From contig NZ_JAPEOX010000001.1 of assembly GCF_026340675.1 (NCBI RefSeq), forward strand, positions 3,782,001-3,846,000: a stretch of DNA of 64,000 bases, written 5' to 3'. The position numbers were made by a program, and so were the translations under genes. The notes below the pieces were generated by a model. It searched no databases, was not told the DNA's origin, and was given only the letters and a program-made list of their open reading frames with translations. Below, piece by piece: positions 16,945 to 25,124 of the stretch; the first letter of the stretch is position 1; each line of letters starts with the position of its first letter. The stretch is from Streptomyces sp. NBC_01264 (GTDB lineage: Bacteria > Actinomycetota > Actinomycetes > Streptomycetales > Streptomycetaceae).

Positions 16945-18762
16945 ATGTGCGGAATCGTGGGTTACATCGGCAAGCGTGACGTGGCACCGCTGCTGCTGGA
17001 GGGCCTGCAGCGACTCGAGTACCGCGGCTACGACTCCGCGGGCATCGTCGTCAACAGCCCGAAGGCCGCGGCCCTGAAGGTCGTCAAGGCCAAGGGCCGC
17101 GTACGCGAGCTGGAGTCCCGGGTCCCCAAGCGCTTCGCCGGCACCACCGGCATCGCCCACACCCGCTGGGCCACCCACGGCGCCCCGAGCGACATCAACT
17201 CCCACCCGCACCTGGACGCCGACAACAAGGTCGCCGTCGTGCACAACGGCATCGTCGACAACGCCTCCGAGCTGCGCGCCAAGCTGGAGGCCGACGGGGT
17301 CGTCTTCCTCTCGGAGACCGACACCGAGGTGCTCGTCCACCTCATCGCCCGCGCCCAGGCCGACACCCTGGAGGAGAAGGTCCGCGAGGCGCTCAAGGTC
17401 GTCGAGGGCACCTACGGCATCGCCGTCATGCACGCCGACTTCCCCGACCGCATCGTCGTGGCCCGCAACGGCTCCCCGGTCGTCCTCGGCATCGGCGAGA
17501 AGGAGATGTTCGTCGCCTCGGACATCGCCGCGCTCGTCGCCCACACCCGCCAGATCGTCACCCTCGACGACGGCGAGATGGCGACCCTGAAGGCCGACGA
17601 CTTCCGGACGTACACCACCTCCGGTACGACGACCACCGCCACGCCCGAGACCGTGGAGTGGGAGGCCGCCTCCTACGACATGGGCGGCCACGACACGTAC
17701 ATGCACAAGGAGATCTCCGAGCAGGCCGACGCGGTCGACCGCGTCCTGCGCGGGCGGATCGACGACCGCTTCAACACCGTCCACCTGGGCGGCCTGAACC
17801 TGGACCCGCGCGAGGCGCGCGGCATCCGCCGGGTCAAGATCCTGGGCTGCGGCACCTCGTACCACGCCGGTCTGATCGGCGCGGGCCTCATCGAGAGCCT
17901 GGCCCGCATCCCCGCCGACGCCGAGCCGGCCTCGGAGTTCCGCTACCGCAACCCGGTCGTGGACCCCGACACCCTCTACATCGCCGTCTCCCAGTCCGGT
18001 GAGACGTACGACGTGCTCGCGGCCGTGCAGGAGCTCAAGCGCAAGGGCGCCCGCGTCCTCGGCGTGGTCAACGTGGTCGGCTCCGCGATCGCCCGCGCCG
18101 CCGACGGCGGCGTGTACGTGCACGCCGGCCCCGAGGTCTGCGTCGTCTCCACCAAGTGCTTCACCAACACGGTCGTGGCCTTCGCGCTGCTCGCCGTGCA
18201 CCTCGGCCGCATCCGCGACCTGTCCGTCACCGACGGCAAGCGGATCATCGACGGCCTGCGCAAGCTGCCCGCGCAGATCCAGGAGATCCTGGACGGCGAG
18301 GAAGACATCAAGAAGCTGGCCGCCGAGTACGCCGAGGCCAAGTCGATGATGTTCATCGGCCGCGTCCGGGGCTACCCGGTGGCCCTGGAGGCCTCCCTGA
18401 AGCTCAAGGAGATCTCCTACATCCACGCCGAGGCCTACCCCGCCTCCGAGCTCAAGCACGGCCCGCTGGCCCTCATCGAGCCCTCGCTGCCGACGGTCGC
18501 CATCGTCCCGGACGACGACCTGCTGGAGAAGAACCGCGCGGCGCTCGAGGAGATCAAGGCCCGCAGCGGCCGGATCCTGGCGGTCGCCCACACCAAGCAG
18601 GAGAAGGCCGACCACACGATCCTCGTGCCCAAGAACGAGGACGAGCTGGACCCGATCCTGATGGGCATCCCGCTGCAGCTGCTGGCGTACCACACCGCCC
18701 TGGCCATGGGCCGGGACATCGACAAGCCGCGCAACCTGGCGAAGTCCGTCACGGTCGAGTAG
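16945..18762 (+). CDS. glmS: Glucosamine-fructose-6-phosphate aminotransferase
   Basis: The full-length 605-residue enzyme makes glucosamine-6-phosphate from fructose-6-phosphate and glutamine, feeding peptidoglycan. The N-terminal glutaminase has the nucleophile Cys2 (MCGIVGYIG) and LEYRGYDSAG; two SIS domains follow, with GCGTSYHAG and SQSGETYDVL. The C-terminus ends KPRNLAKSVTVE, as in GlmS. A strong AGGAGGGG ribosome site lies 11 bases upstream. No glmS ribozyme is visible in the 77-base leader, as expected for an actinobacterium. A strong terminator follows. Confidence 0.97.
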   Translation: MCGIVGYIGKRDVAPLLLEGLQRLEYRGYDSAGIVVNSPKAAALKVVKAKGRVRELESRVPKRFAGTTGIAHTRWATHGAPSDINSHPHLDADNKVAVVHNGIVDNASELRAKLEADGVVFLSETDTEVLVHLIARAQADTLEEKVREALKVVEGTYGIAVMHADFPDRIVVARNGSPVVLGIGEKEMFVASDIAALVAHTRQIVTLDDGEMATLKADDFRTYTTSGTTTTATPETVEWEAASYDMGGHDTYMHKEISEQADAVDRVLRGRIDDRFNTVHLGGLNLDPREARGIRRVKILGCGTSYHAGLIGAGLIESLARIPADAEPASEFRYRNPVVDPDTLYIAVSQSGETYDVLAAVQELKRKGARVLGVVNVVGSAIARAADGGVYVHAGPEVCVVSTKCFTNTVVAFALLAVHLGRIRDLSVTDGKRIIDGLRKLPAQIQEILDGEEDIKKLAAEYAEAKSMMFIGRVRGYPVALEASLKLKEISYIHAEAYPASELKHGPLALIEPSLPTVAIVPDDDLLEKNRAALEEIKARSGRILAVAHTKQEKADHTILVPKNEDELDPILMGIPLQLLAYHTALAMGRDIDKPRNLAKSVTVE

Positions 18763-18813
18763 GTCGCCCAGCCCGCGTAGCCCGCGTAGCTCGCGTGGCT
18801 CGCACGCACGAAG

Positions 18814-18842
18814 AAGGCCCCCGGGGATCCCCCGGGGGCCTT
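18814..18842 (+). terminator. glmS terminator (bidirectional)
   Basis: AAGGCCCCCGGG at 18814-18825 pairs perfectly with CCCGGGGGCCTT at 18831-18842 around a five-base loop. It lies between the convergent glmS and acetate-transporter genes and can serve both. Confidence 0.9.
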
Positions 18843-18862
18843 CTCCTGTGGTGCGGCGTCCG

Positions 18863-19429
18863 TCAGCTCGCGGCGACCGCGCCGCGCGAACCCTTTCCGA
18901 AGGCCATCGGCCAGCTCGCCAGCGCCGCGGTGGCCCCGTACCAGGCCAGCAGTCCGGAGAGCGCCGCCACCCAGCCGGCCGCCTTGGCCAGCCCGTCGTT
19001 CTCGGCGAAGGCGCCTATCGCCAGGAGCAGCAGGGAGAGGGTGAACAGGCCGTACACGCCCTGCCCGAACAGCCCGCGCGAGGCCGAGGCGGCGAGGGTC
19101 AGTGCCAGCATGGCGAACAGGACGAGGAACAGTCCGGCCGCGTGTGCCGAAACCTTTCCGTCGGCTCCGTTGGCCCAGGTGAACCAGAAGGCTCCGATGC
19201 CCGCGAACGCGGTGCCGTTGAAGCCGTTGCCGCCCCGGTACTCCATGACTCCGAGGACGAACAGGGCGAGACCGCCGAGGAATGTCGCGAGCGACACGGA
19301 GTTGGCCACGGTGACACCGTCGATGATCCCGGTGTGGCCGATACCGAACGCGAGAAGGGTGAGACCCAGGGCGATGTGCCCGAGGGTCGAAGTCGAGGCC
19401 GTGCTTCCCGCAGAGACACCATTGTCCAC
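18863..19429 (-). CDS. GPR1/FUN34/SatP-family acetate transporter
   Basis: The 188-residue membrane protein has six predicted hydrophobic segments. They follow the acetate-succinate permease pattern: an N-terminal TLGHIALGLTLLAFGIGHTG, a central NGFNGTAFAGIGAFWFTWA and a final GLLAWYGATAALAS. Such proteins move acetate or related small acids, or sense ammonium/acetate, at the cell membrane. It stands alone between the glmS terminator and the universal stress gene. The start at 19429 is the only good ATG. The substrate is inferred from the family. Confidence 0.88.
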   Translation of the reverse strand: MDNGVSAGSTASTSTLGHIALGLTLLAFGIGHTGIIDGVTVANSVSLATFLGGLALFVLGVMEYRGGNGFNGTAFAGIGAFWFTWANGADGKVSAHAAGLFLVLFAMLALTLAASASRGLFGQGVYGLFTLSLLLLAIGAFAENDGLAKAAGWVAALSGLLAWYGATAALASWPMAFGKGSRGAVAAS

Positions 19430-19528
19430 GGCGGGCTCCCTTCGATCTGCAGTTGTTTGCTGCGTCCCAGCAGCCTTTATTTACCCCTTACATGGGGGTG
19501 CACAACCGCACAATCGACATACAGTCGG

Positions 19529-20059
19529 TTACGGGATGACAACGACCGGTCGCTGCGCCCGCTTCGCCAGCCGGCCCGCCACCGATCCGAAGATCCGGCC
19601 GACGATCCCGTGCGTGGAGCCGACCACGATGGCGTCCGCCGAGTACTCCCGGCCGACCTCCTCCAGCTCGTGGCAGATGTCCCCGCCGCGCTCGACGAGG
19701 ATCCACGGCACCTCGGACAGGTAGTCCGCGCAGGCCAGCTCCAGACCCAGCACCTCGGTGCGGTGGTCCGGCACGTCCACGAAGACCGGTGGCTCGCAGC
19801 CGGCCCACACGGTGGTGGGCAGCCGGTTCGCCACGTGGACGATGATCAGACCGGATCCGGAGCGACGGGCCATGCCGATCGCGTACGCGAGAGCGCGCTC
19901 ACTGGACGTGGATCCGTCGAAGCCCACCACGACCCCGTGCCGGAAGGCCGGGTCGCATGGATGACGTGGTTGTTCCACCGCGCGCAGGTCGGCCGATTCT
20001 GGATCGGCGAGTCGTTTGCGCTTGCGGTCCGCGGGTTCGGAGAATTCGTGACCGGCCAT
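19529..20059 (-). CDS. Universal stress protein, single UspA domain
   Basis: I place the start at the ATG at 20059 (MAGHEFSEPADRKRKRLADP), giving 176 residues; the longer frame to 20269 has no better site. The Usp fold begins at VVVGFDGSTSSERALAYAIG, and the ATP-binding loop G-2x-G-9x-G(S) appears as VVGSTHGIVGRIFGSVAGRL near the C-terminus. It probably binds nucleotide and acts in stress survival. The role cannot be set more closely. It lies 99 bases downstream of the acetate-transporter start on the same strand and diverges from a small membrane protein gene. Confidence 0.88.
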   Translation of the reverse strand: MAGHEFSEPADRKRKRLADPESADLRAVEQPRHPCDPAFRHGVVVGFDGSTSSERALAYAIGMARRSGSGLIIVHVANRLPTTVWAGCEPPVFVDVPDHRTEVLGLELACADYLSEVPWILVERGGDICHELEEVGREYSADAIVVGSTHGIVGRIFGSVAGRLAKRAQRPVVVIP

Positions 20060-20438
20060 GGGTGTCTCGGCGAAGAGGTCCTCAGGGGAAGGGACAAGGG
20101 GACGGGGCGCCAGTAGGCGGAAGCGACGATTCAAGCGGGACGATTCCAGAAAATGACAACTCAGTGTGACCGAGCTCTGTCCGGGAAGCATCTTCCCAAG
20201 CCCATACCCACCAGGGTACGGCGACACTCCTGTGCTGCACAGGTCATGCCGCCCTTGGAGAGCGTCCAAGGGAGCATGCCGCAGCCACGCCTCCTTGGCA
20301 ATGTCCGCTGCCCCCTACAGCCAGTGACCGGGAGCACCCCATCGGGTGTGTGCCACCCCTGCGCGCAGTGACCGAGCCGCGCCGCACGCCGTTGGGTACG
20401 AGTCCGACCGTCCAGGAAGAGCCCGCAGGGAGCACGCC
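20060..20438. promoter_or_regulatory. Divergent promoter region with two palindromes
   Basis: No gene is apparent in these 380 bases. Two inverted repeats stand out: CCTGTGC-T-GCACAGG at 20229-20243 and CCCTTGGA-gagcg-TCCAAGGG at 20252-20272, the latter flanked by CATGC and GCATG. They could be operators for the stress-protein gene or the divergent membrane-protein gene. The protein that binds them is unknown. Confidence 0.4.
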
Positions 20439-20855
20439 GTGCCCGGTCGTCCGGTTCACCCCGTCCAGCCCGCTCAGTCGCCCGCTCAGCCGAAGCAGTC
20501 CGTCCACATGCCGCCCCCTCCCCTTCACTCGTCCGTGCAGCCCTCCCGGCGGCCCCAGGAGGACCCGGCGGGTGACGTGGTGCGCTGGGCGGCCTTCAGC
20601 TGCCTGCTCGTCCCCGTGGTCCTCGTCGTCTACGGGACCTCCTTCGGCGGGGCCGCCGTCGCCACCCTGGGCCTCGCGGCCGTCACGGCGGCCTGCCGGG
20701 TGCTGCTGCGGCACTCGGAACGGGCGGAGCGGAATGCCGCCCGTGTCCTCGCGGAGGACCGATTGACGCCCGCCCACCGGGGCCGGCATTCGCGCGCCGG
20801 GGCCGGAACCCAGCGCGGATGTCAGGTTTCCAGCGGGATGTCCCCTCAGGACTGA
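20439..20855 (+). CDS. Small membrane protein upstream of adpA
   Basis: The frame from the GTG at 20439, after AGGGAG, encodes 138 residues. A Pro/Gln-rich N-terminus is followed by two hydrophobic segments (WAAFSCLLVPVVLVVYGTSF and AAVATLGLAAVTAACRVLL) and a basic C-terminal tail (RHSERAERNAARVLAEDRLT). It is probably anchored with both ends inside the cell. I do not recognise a family. It precedes adpA in the same direction with a 376-base gap, so it is likely a separate transcription unit. Confidence 0.65.
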   Translation: MPGRPVHPVQPAQSPAQPKQSVHMPPPPLHSSVQPSRRPQEDPAGDVVRWAAFSCLLVPVVLVVYGTSFGGAAVATLGLAAVTAACRVLLRHSERAERNAARVLAEDRLTPAHRGRHSRAGAGTQRGCQVSSGMSPQD

Positions 20856-21231
20856 CCGATTCGCACATCCACACCCGCATGTTTTCAGCCAACTTCCCGG
20901 CAGGTCCCCCTCCTTGCCGGAATGTCCCCCCGCCCCCCTCACCATCAGCGACTACGGGGTTACCAGGGGGCTTTGACCCTACGAGTACTGGCCATGGCCG
21001 GACAGTGCGCTTTCCACCCGGGTAGCGGAGTGGAACGCTTCCTGATCGAATGTTTTTCGCCAAGTTGCCAAGTCGACATAGCGCTGCGTGCTGAACTTGT
21101 CACGCCGACACCACGGGACGCAGTAGATTCGATCATGTATTTACGGCGGGGGAGCCACGTGCAAGGCCGAGGGGATACGTGCAGGTGCGACCAGACCAAG
21201 GAGTCGCGACACCCAAGGGGGGCTTAGCGCC
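20856..21231 (+). promoter_or_regulatory. Long adpA upstream region and leader
   Basis: This 376-base stretch has no conventional gene. Its 3' half is AT-richer (GATCGAATGTTTTTCGCCAA) and is probably promoter and transcribed leader. adpA in other Streptomyces has a long leader, and RNase III cleavage of the adpA message is reported in S. coelicolor. A 30-codon frame at 21135-21227 ends four bases before the adpA ATG. The adpA ribosome site (AAGGGGGG) lies inside that frame. Confidence 0.6.
21135..21227 (+). CDS. Possible leader ORF of adpA with a TTA codon
   Basis: ATG TAT TTA opens a 30-residue frame that starts MYLRRGSHVQ, contains CRC near the middle and stops at TAG at 21225. The stop lies four bases before adpA, so its ribosomes would reach the adpA start region. 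The third codon is the rare leucine codon TTA, read only by the bldA tRNA. The ribosome site before it is weak, so translation is uncertain. Its interest lies in its place: adpA itself has no TTA here. Confidence 0.3.
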   Translation: MYLRRGSHVQGRGDTCRCDQTKESRHPRGA

Positions 21232-22401
21232 ATGAGCCAGGATTCCACCGCCGTCGTCGTAGACGGCAGGAAGCTCGCGGGGCGTCGCCGCAGGGAGATC
21301 GTCGCGGTGCTGCTCTTCAGCGGCGGACCGATCTTCGAGAGCTCCATTCCACTTTCCGTGTTCGGCATTGACCGGCAGGACGCGGGAGTTCCACGCTACC
21401 GACTGCTCGTGTGCGCCGGTGAGGACGGTCCGCTGCGGACCACCGGCGGACTCGAACTGACCGCGCCATACGGGTTGGAGGCGATCGCCCGGGCAGGCAC
21501 GGTCGTCGTCCCCGCGTGGCGTTCCATCACCTCACCGCCGCCGCCGGAGGCGCTCGACGCGCTGCGTCTGGCGCACGAGGAGGGGGCCCGGATCGTCGGC
21601 CTGTGCACGGGTGCGTTCGTGCTCGCCGCCGCCGGCCTGCTGGACGGCCGGCCCGCGACGACGCACTGGATGTACGCGCCGACGCTGGCCAAGCGCTACC
21701 CGTCCGTCCACGTCGATCCGCGCGAGCTGTTCGTCGACGACGGCGACGTGCTGACGTCCGCGGGCACCGCGGCCGGAATCGATCTGTGCCTGCACATCGT
21801 GCGCACGGACCACGGCAGCGAGGCGGCGGGCGCACTGGCCCGCAGGCTCGTCGTCCCGCCGCGCCGCACGGGTGGCCAGGAACGCTACCTCGACCGGTCG
21901 CTGCCGGAGGAGATCGGCGCCGACCCGCTGGCCGAGGTCGTCGCCTGGGCACTGGAACACCTCCACGAGCAGTTCGACGTGGAGACGCTGGCGGCGCGCG
22001 CCTACATGAGCAGGCGCACCTTCGACCGGCGGTTCCGCTCGCTCACCGGCAGTGCGCCGCTCCAGTGGCTGATCACCCAGCGGGTGCTTCAGGCGCAGCG
22101 GCTGCTGGAGACCTCCGACTACTCGGTCGACGAGGTCGCCGGACGCTGCGGGTTCCGCTCACCGGTCGCGCTGCGCGGGCACTTCCGCCGCCAGCTGGGG
22201 TCCTCCCCGGCCGCCTACCGCTCCGCCTACCGGGCCCGTCGCCCGCAGACGGACGTGGCCCAGGTGGCTCAGCTGTCGGAGTCGCCGGTTCCGCACCAGC
22301 GCACTCCGCAGCCGCAGCGGGCCGCCGCGGCACTGGCCGCGGCCGGTTCCACGGTGACGGAGCTGTACGCCCCGGGCCGGGTGCTGCGCGAGCACGCGTA
22401 G
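21232..22401 (+). CDS. adpA: AdpA (BldH) global developmental regulator
   Basis: The 389-residue AraC-family activator has an N-terminal ThiJ/PfpI (DJ-1-like) dimerisation domain, about 20-200, with [20 protein letters not shown]-terminal pair of helix-turn-helices, about 228-330, carries [20 protein letters not shown] and [20 protein letters not shown]. AdpA controls hundreds of genes for aerial growth and antibiotics. The ribosome site AAGGGGGG lies 8-15 bases upstream. In most streptomycetes this gene carries one TTA codon between the domains that makes it bldA-dependent. I scanned 21232-22401 and found no TTA in any frame; the usual region ([11 protein letters not shown]) uses CTC and CTG. 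orn follows, in the conserved order. Confidence 0.97.
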   Translation: MSQDSTAVVVDGRKLAGRRRREIVAVLLFSGGPIFESSIPLSVFGIDRQDAGVPRYRLLVCAGEDGPLRTTGGLELTAPYGLEAIARAGTVVVPAWRSITSPPPPEALDALRLAHEEGARIVGLCTGAFVLAAAGLLDGRPATTHWMYAPTLAKRYPSVHVDPRELFVDDGDVLTSAGTAAGIDLCLHIVRTDHGSEAAGALARRLVVPPRRTGGQERYLDRSLPEEIGADPLAEVVAWALEHLHEQFDVETLAARAYMSRRTFDRRFRSLTGSAPLQWLITQRVLQAQRLLETSDYSVDEVAGRCGFRSPVALRGHFRRQLGSSPAAYRSAYRARRPQTDVAQVAQLSESPVPHQRTPQPQRAAAALAAAGSTVTELYAPGRVLREHA

Positions 22402-22423
22402 CCGCGCATCAGCAGGTCCTGGG

Positions 22424-22475
22424 AAGGTCCCCCGCGTCAGTGGTCACCTCGGTGGTCACCGATGCGGGGGACCTT
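22424..22475 (+). terminator. Large hairpin between adpA and orn
   Basis: AAGGTCCCCCGC at 22424-22435 pairs perfectly with GCGGGGGACCTT at 22464-22475. Inside, TGGTCACC and GGTGGTCACC add an inner imperfect stem. The structure begins 23 bases after the adpA stop and ends 18 bases before the orn ATG. It may terminate adpA, attenuate orn, or be an RNase III substrate. Confidence 0.75.
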
Positions 22476-22493
22476 CCGCATAAGGTGGGGCGC

Positions 22494-23096
22494 ATGAACG
22501 ATCGCATGGTGTGGATCGACTGCGAGATGACCGGGCTCTCGTTGACGGACGACGCACTTATCGAGGTGGCCGCACTGGTCACCGACTCGGAGCTCAACGT
22601 GCTCGGCGAAGGCGTGGACATTGTGATCCGCCCGCCGGACGCGGCCCTGGAAACCATGCCCGACGTGGTGCGCGAGATGCACACGTCGTCCGGCCTGCTC
22701 GACGAGCTGGCCGGCGGGACCACCCTCGCGGACGCGGAGGCACAGGTCCTGGCCTACGTACGGGAACACGTGAAGGAACCCCGCAAGGCCCCGCTCTGCG
22801 GAAACACGGTCGGTACCGACCGCGGCTTCCTGCTGCGCGACATGGCCGCGCTGGAGGGGTACCTGCACTACCGGATCGTGGACGTGTCCTCGATCAAGGA
22901 GCTGGCACGCCGCTGGTACCCGCGCGCCTACTTCAACAGCCCGCCGAAGAACGGCAACCACCGGGCGCTCGCGGACATCAAGGAGTCCATCGCCGAGCTG
23001 CGCTACTACCGGGAGGCCGTCTTCGTGCCGCAGCCCGGTCCGGACTCGGACACGGCGCGCACCATCGCCGCCAAGCACGTCGTCCCCGGCGCCTAG
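22494..23096 (+). CDS. orn: Oligoribonuclease
   Basis: The 200-residue DEDDh 3'-5' exonuclease degrades nanoRNAs and pGpG, the product of c-di-GMP breakdown. Exo I is [10 protein letters not shown] (D9, E11). Later Exo motifs include [12 protein letters not shown] and the final [15 protein letters not shown]. The start ATG at 22494 follows AAGGTGGGG. The adpA-orn (ornA) order is conserved in Streptomyces. Its c-di-GMP link complements the GGDEF-EAL gene at 48 kb. The longer upstream frame is a shadow of adpA. Confidence 0.96.
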   Translation: MNDRMVWIDCEMTGLSLTDDALIEVAALVTDSELNVLGEGVDIVIRPPDAALETMPDVVREMHTSSGLLDELAGGTTLADAEAQVLAYVREHVKEPRKAPLCGNTVGTDRGFLLRDMAALEGYLHYRIVDVSSIKELARRWYPRAYFNSPPKNGNHRALADIKESIAELRYYREAVFVPQPGPDSDTARTIAAKHVVPGA

Positions 23097-23192
23097 CACC
23101 CACCGCGAAGGGGTGCGGGGAAAGGGGGGAGCGAGCACCCTCCCGGACCCTGTACCCTTTTCTTCGGCCGGTCGGTTTTCCGACCGGACATG

Positions 23193-23265
23193 GTGGGTGT
23201 AGCTCAGTTGGTAGAGCACCTGGTTGTGGTCCAGGTGGCCGCGGGTTCAAGTCCCGTCACTCACC
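23193..23265 (+). tRNA. tRNA-His (anticodon GTG)
   Basis: The cloverleaf runs from GTGGGTG to CACTCAC with discriminator C at 23265. The extra G(-1) of histidine tRNAs is template-encoded at 23192 and pairs with that C. The D arm is AGCTCAGTTGGTAGAGC, the anticodon stem CCTGG/CCAGG holds TTGTGGT, and the T arm is GCGGGTTCAAGTCCCGT. Confidence 0.97.
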
Positions 23266-23273
23266 CTGACGAG

Positions 23274-23307
23274 AAGGCCCCGGTCCGCGAAAGCGGGCGG
23301 GGGCCTT
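23274..23307. terminator. Terminator between tRNA-His and FG-GAP gene
   Basis: AAGGCCCC at 23274-23281 pairs with GGGGCCTT at 23300-23307, with an inner GTCCGC-GAAA-GCGGGC stem. It serves the tRNA and, in the other direction, the convergent secreted-protein gene. Confidence 0.88.
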
Positions 23308-23316
23308 CCGCGTTTC

Positions 23317-25041
23317 CTAGAACAGCAGGTTGTACGTGCCGAAGCCGGTGCCGATCTTCACCCCGGCGGCGTACGGCTTCGCGGCGACTCCCGTGCCCTG
23401 GTAGAGCCACAGGCTGCCGGCCTTGTCCCGGGCCACCAGGTCGGCCTTGCCGTCGGAGTTCAGGTCACCCGGCGCGACGATCGAGTTGAAGATCTGCCAG
23501 TTGGTGCCTATCTGCTGCTTGGGCGCGAACGGCTTCGCAGCCGCCCCCGTGCCCTGGTACAGGTACAGCTTCCCGGCCTTGTCCCGGGCCACCATGTCGG
23601 GCTTGCCGTCACCGGTCAGATCGACACCGCCCACCAGCTGGTCGTAGATGCTCCAGCCGCGGCCGACCTGCACCCTGGTCTCGAACGGCCTCGAGTTCAG
23701 CCCCGTGCCCTGGTACAGCCACAGGACACCCGCGGTGTCCCGCGCCAGCAGGTCCGCCTTCTTGTCGCCGGTCACGTCGGAGACACCGACCAGCGTGTCG
23801 TAGACGTTCCAGCCGGCACCGACGCGTATGCGGTTCTTGTAGATGCTGCCGTCACCCGAGGTCGGGAGGAGCCACAGGACCCCGTCCTTGTCCCGCCCGA
23901 CGGCACCCCGCCCGGTGCTCTGGATGGTCACCGGCGCCAGCCGGGTCAGCGCGGTGTACCGGTTCCAGTCGAAGGTGCCGCCGACCGGGTCGACCGGCGC
24001 GAACGGCTCGGCGACCTTGCCCGTGCTCTTGTAGTCCCACAGACCGCCCGCGGCGTCGCGGCCCACGATCCGGTACCGCTGGGTCACCGGTATCGAGCTG
24101 GAGATCGCGAAGTCCGAGGCCGCCGCCGGGATGAAGCCCCAGCCGCCGGTGTACACCTCGTAGGCCGAAGCCGCGCTCAGCTTCCACGCCGGCGTGGTCG
24201 CATCGGCCGTCAGCCCGTAGGTGACCGTGTAGTCACCGGGCTTCGCGATGTCGCAGCGGATCTCGTGGCCCCAGCCGATCTCGCCGAAGGAGTGATCGCA
24301 CTCGGCACCGGCCACGCCACCCGCTTGGACACCGGTCACCGTGACCTTCAGCTCGTCCTGGTCCCACCGGCGGAAGCCCGCCGCCGGGGAGAGGCTCACC
24401 TGCAGCCTGCCCTTGTCGACCGCGTGCAGCTTCACCGTCTGCATCACCGAGCCGCCGGCCGCCAGCGCCGGCGTCGACTGTGTGACGGTGTTCTGCGCCA
24501 CGTGCGCCTTGCTCTTCACCGTGACCGTGGCATGCGCCCGACGCGGACCGATCGCCTTGGATCCCGCGGTCTGCGCCTCCTTGATGCCCGCGGTGATGCT
24601 GGCCCCACGCGGCACGTAGACGAGGCCGTAGTAGGCCGTCACGCCGTGCGCCGTCGAGCTCGGAGCCGATATCTGGGGATACGGGTTGTTCCACCCGTTC
24701 AGGTTGCACAGGTACACGCCGGCGATCCCGGCCTTCGGTGCACAGCTCTCCGTCAAGGCCACCTTCAGCCCGGTCGGCGCTCCACCGCCGGACCAGCCGG
24801 CGTCCGTGAGCGGCTTCTTGCTCACTACGTAGACGTAGGTGCCGTCCGCCTTTCCGTCGCCGGTCCCGCCGGTGCTCGACGGAGCCAGCTCGGCCCACCC
24901 CTCACCCGGCATGAGGACCTTGTCCTCGACCGGACTGAAGTAAAACCCCGGATCCCCGGCCGCCATGGCCGTGCCCGCGCCGGCGATACCGCCGGTGACC
25001 ACCAGCGCCACCGCGACACCGGCTCCCAAAAGCCTCTTCAT
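23317..25041 (-). CDS. Secreted FG-GAP/VCBS repeat protein
   Basis: The 574-residue protein starts at the ATG at 25041 after GGGGGG; an upstream in-frame extension overlaps the next gene. A Sec signal peptide (MKRLLGAGVAVALVVTGGIA, cleavage after AMA near 31) leads to an N-terminal beta-rich domain with paired cysteines. About 350-574 contains at least four FG-GAP-like repeats of about 50 residues. Each has a calcium-loop motif such as DLTGDGKPDMVARDKAGKLY and an LWLYQGTG strand, suggesting a beta-propeller. Streptomyces secrete many such proteins of unknown role. No enzyme domain is visible. Confidence 0.88.
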   Translation of the reverse strand: MKRLLGAGVAVALVVTGGIAGAGTAMAAGDPGFYFSPVEDKVLMPGEGWAELAPSSTGGTGDGKADGTYVYVVSKKPLTDAGWSGGGAPTGLKVALTESCAPKAGIAGVYLCNLNGWNNPYPQISAPSSTAHGVTAYYGLVYVPRGASITAGIKEAQTAGSKAIGPRRAHATVTVKSKAHVAQNTVTQSTPALAAGGSVMQTVKLHAVDKGRLQVSLSPAAGFRRWDQDELKVTVTGVQAGGVAGAECDHSFGEIGWGHEIRCDIAKPGDYTVTYGLTADATTPAWKLSAASAYEVYTGGWGFIPAAASDFAISSSIPVTQRYRIVGRDAAGGLWDYKSTGKVAEPFAPVDPVGGTFDWNRYTALTRLAPVTIQSTGRGAVGRDKDGVLWLLPTSGDGSIYKNRIRVGAGWNVYDTLVGVSDVTGDKKADLLARDTAGVLWLYQGTGLNSRPFETRVQVGRGWSIYDQLVGGVDLTGDGKPDMVARDKAGKLYLYQGTGAAAKPFAPKQQIGTNWQIFNSIVAPGDLNSDGKADLVARDKAGSLWLYQGTGVAAKPYAAGVKIGTGFGTYNLLF

Positions 25042-25124
25042 GTTCCCCCCTGGGAAATCGATCAACCGGCGGACGCTAGCACGCACCATCGTCGGCCGAT
25101 GCCGTCGGGGCCACCCTTGATCGC

